Shown here: positions 41,436 through 49,331 of the stretch, one piece after another
How the letters are laid out: each line of letters starts with the position of its first letter
Numbering within the stretch: the stretch's first letter is position 1
Source of the DNA: Mesonia algae
Lineage (GTDB): Bacteria > Bacteroidota > Bacteroidia > Flavobacteriales > Flavobacteriaceae
Length of the DNA: 64,000 bases
Reading direction: 5' to 3'
Assembly: GCF_003253545.1 (NCBI RefSeq)
Contig: NZ_QKYV01000004.1
Location: 248,001-312,000 of the forward strand
Translations under genes and position numbers: made by a program
The notes under the pieces: generated by a model
Told to the model about the DNA's origin: nothing
The model's input: the letters and a program-made list of their open reading frames with translations, nothing else
Databases searched by the model: none

Positions 41436-42450
41436 GTTCCAATTCATTTTTATAGTTATTTAAAATACGCTCAAAAGAAGTTGTAGTTTCATTTAAAGAT
41501 AAATCGCTTTTTCCTCCAGCAGCATTAATATGTCCTCCTCCTTCAAAATGTTCTCTTGCGAACTGATTTACATCAAAGTCTCCTTTAGAACGTAATGAGA
41601 TTTTAACAATACGATCCTGCTTATTTTCAATAAATATAGCGGCAAAAATAATACCTTTTATAGATAAACTGTAATTTACAAAACCTTCAGTATCTCCTTT
41701 TTTAAATTGATGAGTGTCTAGCTCTTCTTGTGAGATTGTTATGTAGGCAGTTTTTAACTCTGGTAATACCTTCATGTTACTAAGAGCTACACCCAATAAC
41801 TGTATTCTGTTAGTAGAATTGGTATCGTAAACCTTTTGATGAATTCTAGAGTTATCGGCGCCTTTATCTATTAAATTAGCGATTACTCTATGGGTAGTAC
41901 TTGTGGTAGATGCAAATCTAAAAGAACCAGTATCGGTCATTATCCCAACATACAAACAAGTAGCGATTTCTTTAGTTACCTTGTGAGTATCGTCTAGCAT
42001 TTCTAAAAAATGATATACCATTTGGCAGGTCGAAGAAATGCTAGTATCACTATAGGTGAATTTAGCGTAGTCTGCAGGTGCTTGATGATGATCTATCATT
42101 ACATAAGTAGTATCGGTTTTATCTAAAACCTCCTGCATATCATTTCCAGTTCTAGAAAAATGATTAAAGTCTAAGGTGAAAATAAGATCGGCATTTGCGA
42201 TAAGCTGCTTGGCCTTTTCATTATCTTCAGTAAATAAAACCATTTCATTTACTCCTGGCATCCATTTTAAAAAATCGGGAAAATCGTTGGGAGCTACAAC
42301 TGTAGCATCATGACCTTCTTGTTTTAAATATTGCTGTAAAGCCAGTGTAGAACCAATAGCATCGCCGTCAGGATTTCTATGAGGTATGATAACCGTCTTT
42401 TTAGGTTGGGAGAGGAGTGCTTTTAATTCGGCTACTTTTTCATTTTCCAT
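41422..42450 (-). CDS. nrnA: DHH-family bifunctional oligoribonuclease/PAP phosphatase NrnA
   Basis: Degrades short RNA (and, in the family, dephosphorylates pAp) in the cytoplasm. The 342-residue sequence has the DHH motifs: IIPHRNPDGDAIGSTLAL, LIFTLDFNHFSRTGND, YVMIDHHQAPADYA, SFRFASTT, and the C-terminal DHHA1 motif GGGHINAAGGKS. It is the first gene of the operon with gldI and the cyclophilin-FKBP fusion. A minus-strand TATATTTACC box lies just before the start codon and predicts a near-leaderless transcript. Confidence 0.93.
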   Translation of the reverse strand: MENEKVAELKALLSQPKKTVIIPHRNPDGDAIGSTLALQQYLKQEGHDATVVAPNDFPDFLKWMPGVNEMVLFTEDNEKAKQLIANADLIFTLDFNHFSRTGNDMQEVLDKTDTTYVMIDHHQAPADYAKFTYSDTSISSTCQMVYHFLEMLDDTHKVTKEIATCLYVGIMTDTGSFRFASTTSTTHRVIANLIDKGADNSRIHQKVYDTNSTNRIQLLGVALSNMKVLPELKTAYITISQEELDTHQFKKGDTEGFVNYSLSIKGIIFAAIFIENKQDRIVKISLRSKGDFDVNQFAREHFEGGGHINAAGGKSDLSLNETTTSFERILNNYKNELEHGEE

Positions 42451-42453
42451 AGG

Positions 42454-42463
42454 GGTAAATATA
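42454..42463 (-). promoter_or_regulatory. Promoter-like TATATTTACC before nrnA
   Basis: Third copy of this decamer in front of a core gene (with recN and fabI). On the minus strand it ends three bases before the nrnA ATG. Confidence 0.4.
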
Positions 42464-42530
42464 CAATTTCTTTGGATTTTGAAGGGAATTGACCTATAAA
42501 TTTAAGCTAACTCAGCTTGCGGTGTTTTCT

Positions 42531-42547
42531 TTTCCGTCAAGCGGAAA
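42531..42547. repeat. Hairpin-forming repeat upstream of ndk
   Basis: TTTCCG, loop TCAAG, CGGAAA; it contains CCGTCAAGCGGAA (42534-42546). This is the only intergenic member of the repeat families in the window, 34 bases before the -33 element of ndk. Confidence 0.5.
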
Positions 42548-42580
42548 TTATTACAAGAATGTTTAAAATAGGGTTAAGAC

Positions 42581-42610
42581 TTGTATATCACATATAAAAA
42601 GGTATTTTTG
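42581..42610 (+). promoter_or_regulatory. Promoter of ndk
   Basis: TTG at 42581-42583, 19 bases, TATTTTTG at 42603-42610, then 22 bases to the ATG. An excellent fit to the Bacteroidota consensus. Confidence 0.78.
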
Positions 42611-42632
42611 CACCAAAATTAAAAAAAATAAC

Positions 42633-43052
42633 ATGGCAGAAAATAGAACTTTCACTATGATTAAGCCTGATGCGGTAGAAAATGGCCACATTGGAGCAAT
42701 ATTAGAACAAATCAACTCTTCTGGTTTTAGAATCGTAGCGTTAAAATTAACGCAAATGACTAAAGCTGATGCTGAACAATTTTATGCTGTTCACAATGAG
42801 CGTCCATTTTTTGGAGAATTAGTTGAATTTATGACACGCGGACCTATTGTTGCGGCAATCTTAGAAAAAGAGAACGCTGTTGAAGACTTTAGAACTTTAA
42901 TTGGAGCAACTAACCCAGAGGAAGCTGCTGAAGGTACCATTAGAAAAAAATATGCAACTTCTATAGGAGAAAATGCAGTTCACGGAAGTGATAGCAATGA
43001 AAATGCTGCTATTGAAGGAGCTTTTCATTTTGCAGGTAGAGAAATGTTCTAA
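42633..43052 (+). CDS. ndk: Nucleoside diphosphate kinase
   Basis: Transfers the gamma-phosphate of ATP to other nucleoside diphosphates through a phosphohistidine. The protein has 139 residues, normal for the family, with [19 protein letters not shown] at the start, [20 protein letters not shown], and the active-site histidine H117 in [12 protein letters not shown]. It is a single-gene unit with a strong promoter and terminator, in keeping with steady high expression. Confidence 0.98.
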   Translation: MAENRTFTMIKPDAVENGHIGAILEQINSSGFRIVALKLTQMTKADAEQFYAVHNERPFFGELVEFMTRGPIVAAILEKENAVEDFRTLIGATNPEEAAEGTIRKKYATSIGENAVHGSDSNENAAIEGAFHFAGREMF

Positions 43053-43071
43053 ACATTATTTACGAGATATG

Positions 43072-43105
43072 AAAAAGGCTGTCTAATTTAGACAGCCTTT
43101 TTTTT
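43072..43105. terminator. Terminator between ndk and the DciA-like gene
   Basis: AAAAAGGCTGTCTA, three-base loop, TAGACAGCCTTTTT with further Ts: a 14-bp perfect stem serving the two convergent genes. Confidence 0.92.
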
Positions 43106-43118
43106 GTTTTCTACATTC

Positions 43119-43412
43119 TTACCTCAATACCAATTTATCAACCAGCTCTTCACCTAATTCTTCATTCATCATTTTTATGATTTTAGATTTTCCGTAGCTT
43201 AATTCTTCCCTTAAAACAGAAGAGCTTAATGCTACGAAAAGCGTTTTGCCTTTTAGCTCTATTTGAGTAGTGTATTTCGCTATGGCAGGTCCCATTTGGG
43301 CATTCCAAACATCCTTAACATTTACTTTATTTAAGCCTTTTTCTAATTTGTTCTTTTTGACAAATGCTTTAAGTACGTCACTTATATTTTGCTCTTCATT
43401 ATTTCTCGCCAT
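43119..43412 (-). CDS. DUF721/DciA-like protein
   Basis: A 97-residue protein of the DUF721 family. The sequence ISDVLKAFVKKNKLEKGLNK, VKDVWNAQMGPAIAKYTT and FVALSSSVLREELSYGKSKI are family signatures. In other bacteria DUF721 proteins such as DciA load the replicative helicase; recF three genes upstream on the same strand supports a DNA-related role. It overlaps the upstream lipoprotein gene by 14 bases, so it is expressed as part of the recF unit. Confidence 0.85.
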   Translation of the reverse strand: MARNNEEQNISDVLKAFVKKNKLEKGLNKVNVKDVWNAQMGPAIAKYTTQIELKGKTLFVALSSSVLREELSYGKSKIIKMMNEELGEELVDKLVLR

Positions 43413-43827
43413 CAGTAATATATCCTTTAAAATTTTTATAGGTGTAGGTAATTCCGCTTTCGTTTTTCACGACTAGTTCTTCTTCGGTTAACCGAATTAA
43501 ATATTCTTTCCATTGATCTTGTGAAGTCTCATAATAAATAAAAATACTGTCATTCTCTTCCTTTACGGAAACTTTTTCTTTTGCTCCATTGGTTTTATAA
43601 CTACCATCAAATTGAGGCTGCATTTTTTGTCGAAAGCCTTTTAGATTTTCTAGATAGAAATAATCTACATTTTCATTAAAGCTAAATTTCTTTTCATTAC
43701 CATTCTTCTCTTTTACTTTGCTTATTTCCCAGTAACCGTTAAGTTGATCAATTTGAGAAAGGTCTGGTGTGGAGTTGCAAGAGATAAGTAAAAAACTAAT
43801 CGATAATATTAAAAATAGGTTTCTCAT
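43399..43827 (-). CDS. Lipocalin-like lipoprotein
   Basis: A 142-residue lipoprotein (lipobox LLISC, Cys17) with a single small beta-barrel-like domain: LNGYWEISKVKEKNGNEKKF is the typical lipocalin-like start (G-x-W), followed by about six predicted strands ending in NESGITYTYKNFKGYI. Ligand unknown. It is sandwiched between recF (two bases upstream) and the DciA-like gene (14-base overlap), an odd place for an envelope protein that is conserved as far as I recall in relatives. Confidence 0.75.
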   Translation of the reverse strand: MRNLFLILSISFLLISCNSTPDLSQIDQLNGYWEISKVKEKNGNEKKFSFNENVDYFYLENLKGFRQKMQPQFDGSYKTNGAKEKVSVKEENDSIFIYYETSQDQWKEYLIRLTEEELVVKNESGITYTYKNFKGYITDGEK

Positions 43828-43829
43828 AA

Positions 43830-44912
43830 TTAAGATAAATGAATCATTTGATATTCTTTTGCGTGGGTTTTTACCACATTTTCTGTCCTGTCGGCATGCG
43901 TATCGCTTATAAAAAGCTGACCTAGATCGTCTTGAGTTACTAGTTTAATAATCTGCGCTACACGCTCTTCATCTAGCTTATCAAAAACATCATCTAATAA
44001 CAAGATAGGATTTACTTTGCTTTCTTGTTTTAGAAAATCATACTGAGCTAATTTTAAAGCGATTAAATATGATTTTTGTTGCCCTTGAGAACCGAATTTT
44101 TTTACAGGATAACCTTTAATCTTTAAACTTAAATCGTCTTTATGGGTACCTGCGCTACTGTATTGTAGTTTAAGGTCTTTTTGAAGGTGTTCTTGAAATA
44201 ATTCCGTTAAGGAAGTATCTGTCAGCTGGCTTTTATATTTAAGTTTTACTTTTTCTTTGCCGTCACTAATCGTTGCATAGCGTTCTTCAAAAATTGGAGT
44301 GAAAATTTCTAAGAAAGCTTTTCTTTTTTGATGAATACTTTCCGCCAAGGGTAATAATTGAAGGTTGTATATTTCTAAGGTTTCCTTTTCAAAAACTCGA
44401 TTTGCCGCAAAGTATTTAAGTAAAGAGTTACGTTGAGAAAGAACTTTGTTATAATTAATTAGAGTGGTTAAATATTGCTTGTCACTTTGAGAAATGATGC
44501 CATCAATAAATTTACGTCTTACGTCACTCCCTTCCATAATTAAGTCTCTATCTGCAGGAGAAATAATTACAACAGGGATTAAACCTATATGATCGCTAAA
44601 TTTTTCATAGGCTTTTGCGTTTCTTTTAATGACCTTTTTTTGTCCTTTCTTAGCGCTGACCACTATTTTTTCATCTCTTTCACTTTTTTCAAACTCTCCA
44701 TCGATGACAAAAAAGTCAGCTTTATGATTAATATTTTGACTGGTTACAGGGTTAAAATAGCTTTTTCCATACGCTAAGTGATAAATACTATCTAACACAT
44801 TTGTTTTTCCCACTCCGTTAAATCCTACAAAGCAATTGATCTTTTCATTAAAACTGAAAGTAGTGTTTTCGAAATTCTTGTAATGGAGGAGAGATAATTT
44901 TTTTAAAATCAT
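43830..44912 (-). CDS. recF: DNA replication and repair protein RecF
   Basis: ATP-binding SMC-like protein that helps load RecA at gaps. The 360 residues include L-x-x-Y-K-N-F near the start, Walker [10 protein letters not shown] (residues 30-38), [20 protein letters not shown], the signature-like [18 protein letters not shown], and Walker [18 protein letters not shown]. This is the usual length. It is first in a three-gene leftward unit with a lipocalin-like lipoprotein and the DciA-like protein. The gene divergent to it encodes a TPR membrane protein. Confidence 0.96.
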   Translation of the reverse strand: MILKKLSLLHYKNFENTTFSFNEKINCFVGFNGVGKTNVLDSIYHLAYGKSYFNPVTSQNINHKADFFVIDGEFEKSERDEKIVVSAKKGQKKVIKRNAKAYEKFSDHIGLIPVVIISPADRDLIMEGSDVRRKFIDGIISQSDKQYLTTLINYNKVLSQRNSLLKYFAANRVFEKETLEIYNLQLLPLAESIHQKRKAFLEIFTPIFEERYATISDGKEKVKLKYKSQLTDTSLTELFQEHLQKDLKLQYSSAGTHKDDLSLKIKGYPVKKFGSQGQQKSYLIALKLAQYDFLKQESKVNPILLLDDVFDKLDEERVAQIIKLVTQDDLGQLFISDTHADRTENVVKTHAKEYQMIHLS

Positions 44913-45028
44913 AAATGTTTTACAGTCTTCTTTTAAATTGATTTTAGAAAGGCTAAAAATACAAATACAATGCCTAACAACTTCTTTAAAATAACAAATA
45001 ATTCTCTTTTATATATGAATAAAAATTT

Positions 45029-45036
45029 TAATTTTG
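45029..45036 (+). promoter_or_regulatory. -7 element for the TPR-ribH transcription unit
   Basis: TAATTTTG, exact TAnnTTTG match, 20 bases before the ATG at 45057; the -33 region (TTTT at 45007-45010) is weak. Confidence 0.55.
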
Positions 45037-45056
45037 CGGTTCATTAACTAATTTTT

Positions 45057-45839
45057 ATGGCAACATATAAGAAAAGGGGTTACAAGCCTAAAGCAACTAA
45101 AAAGAACGATGAGGTAGAAGACAACTTCAACGAAGAAGAATCTACAACCGCAGAAGTTTTCAATAACTTAGATGAAGGTGCTAACAAAACAGAAGAGTGG
45201 GTTGCAGGCAACCAAAAACCTATTCTTATTGCAATAGGAGTAGTAGTGGTAGCTGCATTAGCTTACCTAGGTTACTCTAGATTTGTAGAGCAACCAAAAG
45301 AATTTGAAGCTGCAGATGAAATTGCACAGTCTCAAATCTATTTTGAAAATGCTTTAGATGCTACTAATAAAGATCAAGATTCTTTATTTAATCTAGCGTT
45401 AAATGGAGGAAATGGAAAATACGGACTTTTAAAGGTAATTGATAATTACGGAGGAACTTCTTCTGGAAACCTTGCTCATTATTATGCAGGTGTAGCTTAT
45501 TTAAACATTGGTAAATATAAAGAGGCTATAGATCAATTAGAAGATTTTAAAAGCGATGATGAAATTTTAGCTCCATTAGCTAAAGGAGCAATTGGTGATG
45601 CTTTCATGCAATTAAATCAACCAGAAGAAGCTTTAGGTTACTATGAAAAAGCGGCTTCTATGAGAAAAAATAAATTCACGACTCCTAAGTTTTTAATGAA
45701 AGCAGCAATCACTGCTATTCAACTGAAAAAGGGAGCTGATGCAGAAAAGCACTTATCTAAAATTGAAGAAGAGTATAGCGATTCTCCAGAAGCTGAAAAT
45801 GTACCAGTTTATTTAGGACAAGCACAAGGTTTACAGTAA
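45057..45839 (+). CDS. TPR-repeat membrane protein (YfgM-like)
   Basis: A 260-residue protein with a basic N-terminus, an acidic stretch, one membrane span (about residues 54-74, PILIAIGVVVVAALAYLGY) and a periplasmic TPR domain (LAHYYAGVAYLNIGKYKEAI, GDAFMQLNQPEEALGYYEKA). The plan fits the YfgM/ancillary-translocon group, which assist exported-protein folding, although identity is inferred from architecture alone. It is three bases before ribH and shares its promoter. Confidence 0.85.
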   Translation: MATYKKRGYKPKATKKNDEVEDNFNEEESTTAEVFNNLDEGANKTEEWVAGNQKPILIAIGVVVVAALAYLGYSRFVEQPKEFEAADEIAQSQIYFENALDATNKDQDSLFNLALNGGNGKYGLLKVIDNYGGTSSGNLAHYYAGVAYLNIGKYKEAIDQLEDFKSDDEILAPLAKGAIGDAFMQLNQPEEALGYYEKAASMRKNKFTTPKFLMKAAITAIQLKKGADAEKHLSKIEEEYSDSPEAENVPVYLGQAQGLQ

Positions 45840-45842
45840 TCT

Positions 45843-46349
45843 ATGGCAACAGCAGGAAAAAACTTATCTGAATATAATAAAGACACTATCCCAAACGCGA
45901 AAGATTTTCGGTTTGGGATTGTTGTTTCAGAATGGAATAGTGATATTACTGAAGGATTGTTTCAAGGCGCTTTTAATGTTTTTATAGAGAATGAGGTCTT
46001 AAAAGAGAACATCGTTCGCTGGAATGTCCCTGGTAGCTTTGAGTTAATTTATGGTTGTAAAAAGATGCAAGAGTCTTTTGAAATGTTAGATGCCATAATT
46101 GCAGTAGGGAATGTCATACAAGGTGAAACTAAACATTTTGATTTTGTTTGCGATGGTGTAACTCAAGGAATTAAAGATTTAAATATCCAGTCTGATATTC
46201 CTGTAATCTTTTGTGTGTTAACCGATAATACCAAGCAACAATCTATAGATCGTTCTGGTGGTAAACACGGTAATAAAGGAGCCGAAGCAGCTGTAGCAGC
46301 AATTAAAATGGCTCAACTTAGAAAAGACGCCAAATTCTATAAAGGTTAA
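45843..46349 (+). CDS. ribH: 6,7-dimethyl-8-ribityllumazine synthase
   Basis: Makes the lumazine precursor of riboflavin by condensing a pyrimidinedione with a four-carbon phosphate. It has 168 residues with FGIVVSEWNSDITEGLF, VPGSFELIYGCKK, AIIAVGNVIQGETKHFDFV (two parts) with the catalytic His, and PVIFCVLTDNTKQQSIDRSG. Other rib genes are not nearby and no FMN riboswitch is visible upstream; the TPR gene comes directly before it. Confidence 0.95.
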   Translation: MATAGKNLSEYNKDTIPNAKDFRFGIVVSEWNSDITEGLFQGAFNVFIENEVLKENIVRWNVPGSFELIYGCKKMQESFEMLDAIIAVGNVIQGETKHFDFVCDGVTQGIKDLNIQSDIPVIFCVLTDNTKQQSIDRSGGKHGNKGAEAAVAAIKMAQLRKDAKFYKG

Positions 46350-46413
46350 TTTTTTAAAACTTCTTTTCTTTAAAATTTAACCAGGCTTTCTCGGCATTGT
46401 TTTTGATTTTCCA

Positions 46414-46421
46414 TAACTTTG
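46414..46421 (+). promoter_or_regulatory. -7 element before the 94-aa membrane protein gene
   Basis: TAACTTTG, exact match to TAnnTTTG, 15 bases before the ATG at 46437. The -33 element is unclear. Confidence 0.42.
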
Positions 46422-46436
46422 AAGCAATAGGAAATC

Positions 46437-46721
46437 ATGGGAATTTTAAAGCGACGTAAGAACAAGAAATTTAGCTATAGCCCTCGTTATTACAATGACG
46501 AAGGGAAAGGTAGTCCATATCAATTAGAACATAAATTTGATAAATTCCGTAAAACTGCGGGAGATGCCGGAGGTTTAGTTTATCGGTTTAAATCGGCTTG
46601 GTCTGAATTTAGAGATGAATCTGATAAACAAACCAATAGACGTGTGCTTTGGATTATACTTATTTTAGTGTTTATTTTTTTATTTATTATTGATTTTGAT
46701 CTTTCTATTTTCTTTAGCTAA
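46437..46721 (+). CDS. Small basic protein with one C-terminal membrane span
   Basis: A 94-residue protein that begins MGILKRRKNKKFSYSPRYY, has a polar middle (DKFRKTAGDAGGLVYRFKSA), and ends in a hydrophobic span (about 70-92, VLWIILILVFIFLFII). I recall relatives in Flavobacteriaceae labelled 'riboflavin synthase subunit beta', a name likely carried over from neighbouring ribH; the sequence has nothing of riboflavin synthase. Function is unknown. It lies 87 bases after ribH, with its own promoter-like box, and three bases before mutL. Confidence 0.7.
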   Translation: MGILKRRKNKKFSYSPRYYNDEGKGSPYQLEHKFDKFRKTAGDAGGLVYRFKSAWSEFRDESDKQTNRRVLWIILILVFIFLFIIDFDLSIFFS

Positions 46722-46724
46722 TTC

Positions 46725-48584
46725 ATGACAGATATTATTCAACTTTTACCAGATCATGTGGCCAACCAAATTGCTGCAGGAGAAGTCGTACAGCGTCCAG
46801 CTTCTGTGGTTAAAGAGTTGCTCGAAAATGCCATTGATGCTGGTTCTACAAGCATACAACTACTCATAAAAAATGCTGGTAAAACGCTTATTCAAGTTGC
46901 CGATAATGGTAAAGGAATGAGTCTTACCGATGCTCGTCTTTCTTTTGAACGCCACGCCACTTCTAAAATTAAATTGGCAGAAGATTTATTTCAGCTCCAA
47001 ACTAAAGGGTTTAGAGGGGAAGCATTAGCTTCTATTGCGGCGATTGCTCAAGTAGATTTAAAAACTAAGCAAGAAGAGGAAGAGGTAGGTACTCATATTC
47101 AAATAAAAGGTAGTGAAGTAGAGTCTCAAGAGGCTTGTGTTACTCCTAAAGGAACGGTTATCCACGTTAAAAATTTATTTTACAATATTCCAGCAAGGAG
47201 AAATTTTTTAAAGTCTACCTCTGTTGAAACACGCCATATTATAGATGAATTTCAGCGAGTGGCTTTGGCGCATCCTTCGATTGCTTTTAGTATGCACCAT
47301 AATGGAAGCGAGATGTTCCAGCTACCGGTAAGTAATCCGCGGCAGCGAATTGTAAATATTTTTGGTAGTAAAACCAATGAAAAGTTAGTGCCCGTAGAGG
47401 AAGATACTGAGATGGTGAAAGTGACTGGTTTTGTGGGTAAACCCGAATTTGCCAAGCGAACTCGTGGAGAACAGTTTTTCTTTGTAAACGATCGTTATAT
47501 TAAATCACCTTATTTAAACCATGCGGTAACCGCTGCTTTTGAAGGTTTACTCAAAGATAAAGCACATCCTTCTTATTTTTTATACTTACAAGTAGATCCT
47601 AAGAGTATAGACATCAATATTCATCCTACTAAAACCGAAATTAAATTTGATGATGAACATGCTTTATACGCTATCTTAAGAAGTGCAATTAAGCATAGTT
47701 TAGGACAATTTAGTGTAGCTCCAGTATTAGATTTTAATAGAGATTCTAATCTAGATACTCCTTATGAATTTCAACAAAAACAAGCTGAAACCCCTAAAGT
47801 GGAGGTAGATAGAGATTTTAATCCGTTTAAAGAGGTAAGTACGAGGACTTCTTCTGGTTCTTCAGTTGGATTCCAATCTAGAAGACAAAGCGCTCCGCAA
47901 GAAAGTTGGGAGGCTTTATATACTGGTTTGAACGATCAAAATGATGAAAAAGATTTTTCTAAAGTAGAGTTTGAAAGTGATGTGGTGACGGGTCAACTTT
48001 TTGATTCTTCAGCTGTAGCAACTTCATCCACTACATTTCAATTACAAAAAAAATATATTATAAGTCCGTTTAAAAACGGAATGATACTTATTGATCAGCA
48101 TAGGGCGCATTGTAGAATCTTGTATGAAGATTTATTGAAAAGTATTACCGTAAAAGCAGCTGTAAGTCAGCAATTATTATTTCCATTATCCTTACAACTT
48201 AACGCGCAAGAAACCCAAATGCTTCAGTATTTAAGGGAATCATTAGAGCAAACTGGGTTCATTTTTTCAAAAATGGAAGAAGAAGAAATTGAGATTACAG
48301 GAATCCCAACGTTAATTCCAGAGAGTGAAGTTTCTATTTTATTAGATCAATTACTTTCTGATTTTGAAAATGAAATTCCTGAAAGTGGATTCCTACAAAC
48401 CGATTTACTCGCAAAATCATTGGCGAAAAGCATGGCGATAAAAGCAGGAACACATTTAGATACCGTAGAGCAAATTGCGATCGTAAATGGTTTATTTGCT
48501 TGTAAAGAACCACAATTAACTCCGTCTAATAAAAAGATTTTTATAACGCTACAAGCGGAAGACATCGAGAAAAAATTCATGTAA
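46725..48584 (+). CDS. mutL: DNA mismatch repair protein MutL
   Basis: GHKL ATPase that couples mismatch recognition by MutS to strand removal. The N-terminal half is canonical: VVQRPASVVKELLENAIDAG (two parts), VADNGKGM, GFRGEALASIAAI, FYNIPARRNFL and DINIHPTKTEIKF. The C-terminal half holds QLLFPLSLQL and LIDQHRAHCRILYE. That last motif differs from the endonuclease form DQHA-x2-E-x4-E (R for A, C for the first E), and no CPHGRP-type zinc motif is seen at the end, so nicking activity is doubtful. The length of 619 residues is normal. A rhomboid gene starts immediately after. Confidence 0.96.
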   Translation: MTDIIQLLPDHVANQIAAGEVVQRPASVVKELLENAIDAGSTSIQLLIKNAGKTLIQVADNGKGMSLTDARLSFERHATSKIKLAEDLFQLQTKGFRGEALASIAAIAQVDLKTKQEEEEVGTHIQIKGSEVESQEACVTPKGTVIHVKNLFYNIPARRNFLKSTSVETRHIIDEFQRVALAHPSIAFSMHHNGSEMFQLPVSNPRQRIVNIFGSKTNEKLVPVEEDTEMVKVTGFVGKPEFAKRTRGEQFFFVNDRYIKSPYLNHAVTAAFEGLLKDKAHPSYFLYLQVDPKSIDINIHPTKTEIKFDDEHALYAILRSAIKHSLGQFSVAPVLDFNRDSNLDTPYEFQQKQAETPKVEVDRDFNPFKEVSTRTSSGSSVGFQSRRQSAPQESWEALYTGLNDQNDEKDFSKVEFESDVVTGQLFDSSAVATSSTTFQLQKKYIISPFKNGMILIDQHRAHCRILYEDLLKSITVKAAVSQQLLFPLSLQLNAQETQMLQYLRESLEQTGFIFSKMEEEEIEITGIPTLIPESEVSILLDQLLSDFENEIPESGFLQTDLLAKSLAKSMAIKAGTHLDTVEQIAIVNGLFACKEPQLTPSNKKIFITLQAEDIEKKFM

Positions 48585-49331
48585 ATGGGAAATATAACCG
48601 AAACCGTAAAAGTTTTATTAATTGCTAATATTCTATTTTTTGTAGGGAGTCAGTTTCTAGGTGACTATGCTTATCAATTATTAGCATTGTGGTTTCCTGA
48701 AAATGAGAATTTTCAACTTTGGCAAATAGTAACACACATGTTTATGCATGGTGGTTTTTCCCATATTCTATTTAATATGTTTGCTTTGTATATGTTTGGA
48801 AGTGTCTTAGAGCAAACGTTAGGGCAACAGCGTTTTTTATTCCTTTATTTTTCTGCAGGATTGGGAGCTGCAGGTTTACAAATTTTATTTAGCTATTGGA
48901 GTTTTAACTCTGCAATGCAAACCTATTTAGACGCTGGTTTGTCTTCGCAAGAGGTCTATGACATGCTTTCTCAATATAGTACAACGGGAAAAGTGTATGC
49001 TTCTATTCCGCGTGAAGCAACTCAACAATTAATATCTACTTATATGACTCCAATGGTTGGAGCCTCTGGAGCTATTTTTGGTGTTTTAGCTGCTTTTGCG
49101 GTGGTTTACCCAAATTTACCTTTATATTTAATGTTTGTACCTATTCCAATTAAAGCAAAATATTTGATTGGTGGTTATTTTGCTATAAATGTATATTCTG
49201 CTGTCACAGGAACCACTTTATTAGGTCCTTCTAATACCGCATATTGGGCTCACATAGGAGGGGCAATTATCGGCTTTATCACTATGTGGTATTGGAAAAA
49301 AAATAGTTTTAACTCAAATCGCTGGAATTAA
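48585..49331 (+). CDS. Rhomboid-family intramembrane serine protease (first of a pair)
   Basis: A 248-residue multi-span membrane protein. The conserved loop HMFMHGGFSHILFNMFALYM, catalytic serine in VGASGAIFGVLAAF and catalytic His in AHIGGAIIGF form the Ser-His dyad of rhomboids, so it should cleave membrane-embedded substrates. An insertion of about 45 residues (SYWSFNSAMQTYLDAGLSSQ and on) between the second and third span elements is longer than usual. It starts on the base after the mutL stop and abuts the second rhomboid gene (one-base overlap). Confidence 0.92.
   Translation: MGNITETVKVLLIANILFFVGSQFLGDYAYQLLALWFPENENFQLWQIVTHMFMHGGFSHILFNMFALYMFGSVLEQTLGQQRFLFLYFSAGLGAAGLQILFSYWSFNSAMQTYLDAGLSSQEVYDMLSQYSTTGKVYASIPREATQQLISTYMTPMVGASGAIFGVLAAFAVVYPNLPLYLMFVPIPIKAKYLIGGYFAINVYSAVTGTTLLGPSNTAYWAHIGGAIIGFITMWYWKKNSFNSNRWN

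Noticed and set aside
45843-45860. FMN riboswitch before ribH
   Set aside because: Only three bases separate it from the preceding TPR gene and no riboswitch-like conserved structure was seen upstream of that gene.
48547-48560. CGCTACAAGCGGAA in mutL as a full repeat copy
   Set aside because: The spacer is four bases rather than three; kept only as a variant in the discussion of the repeat family.
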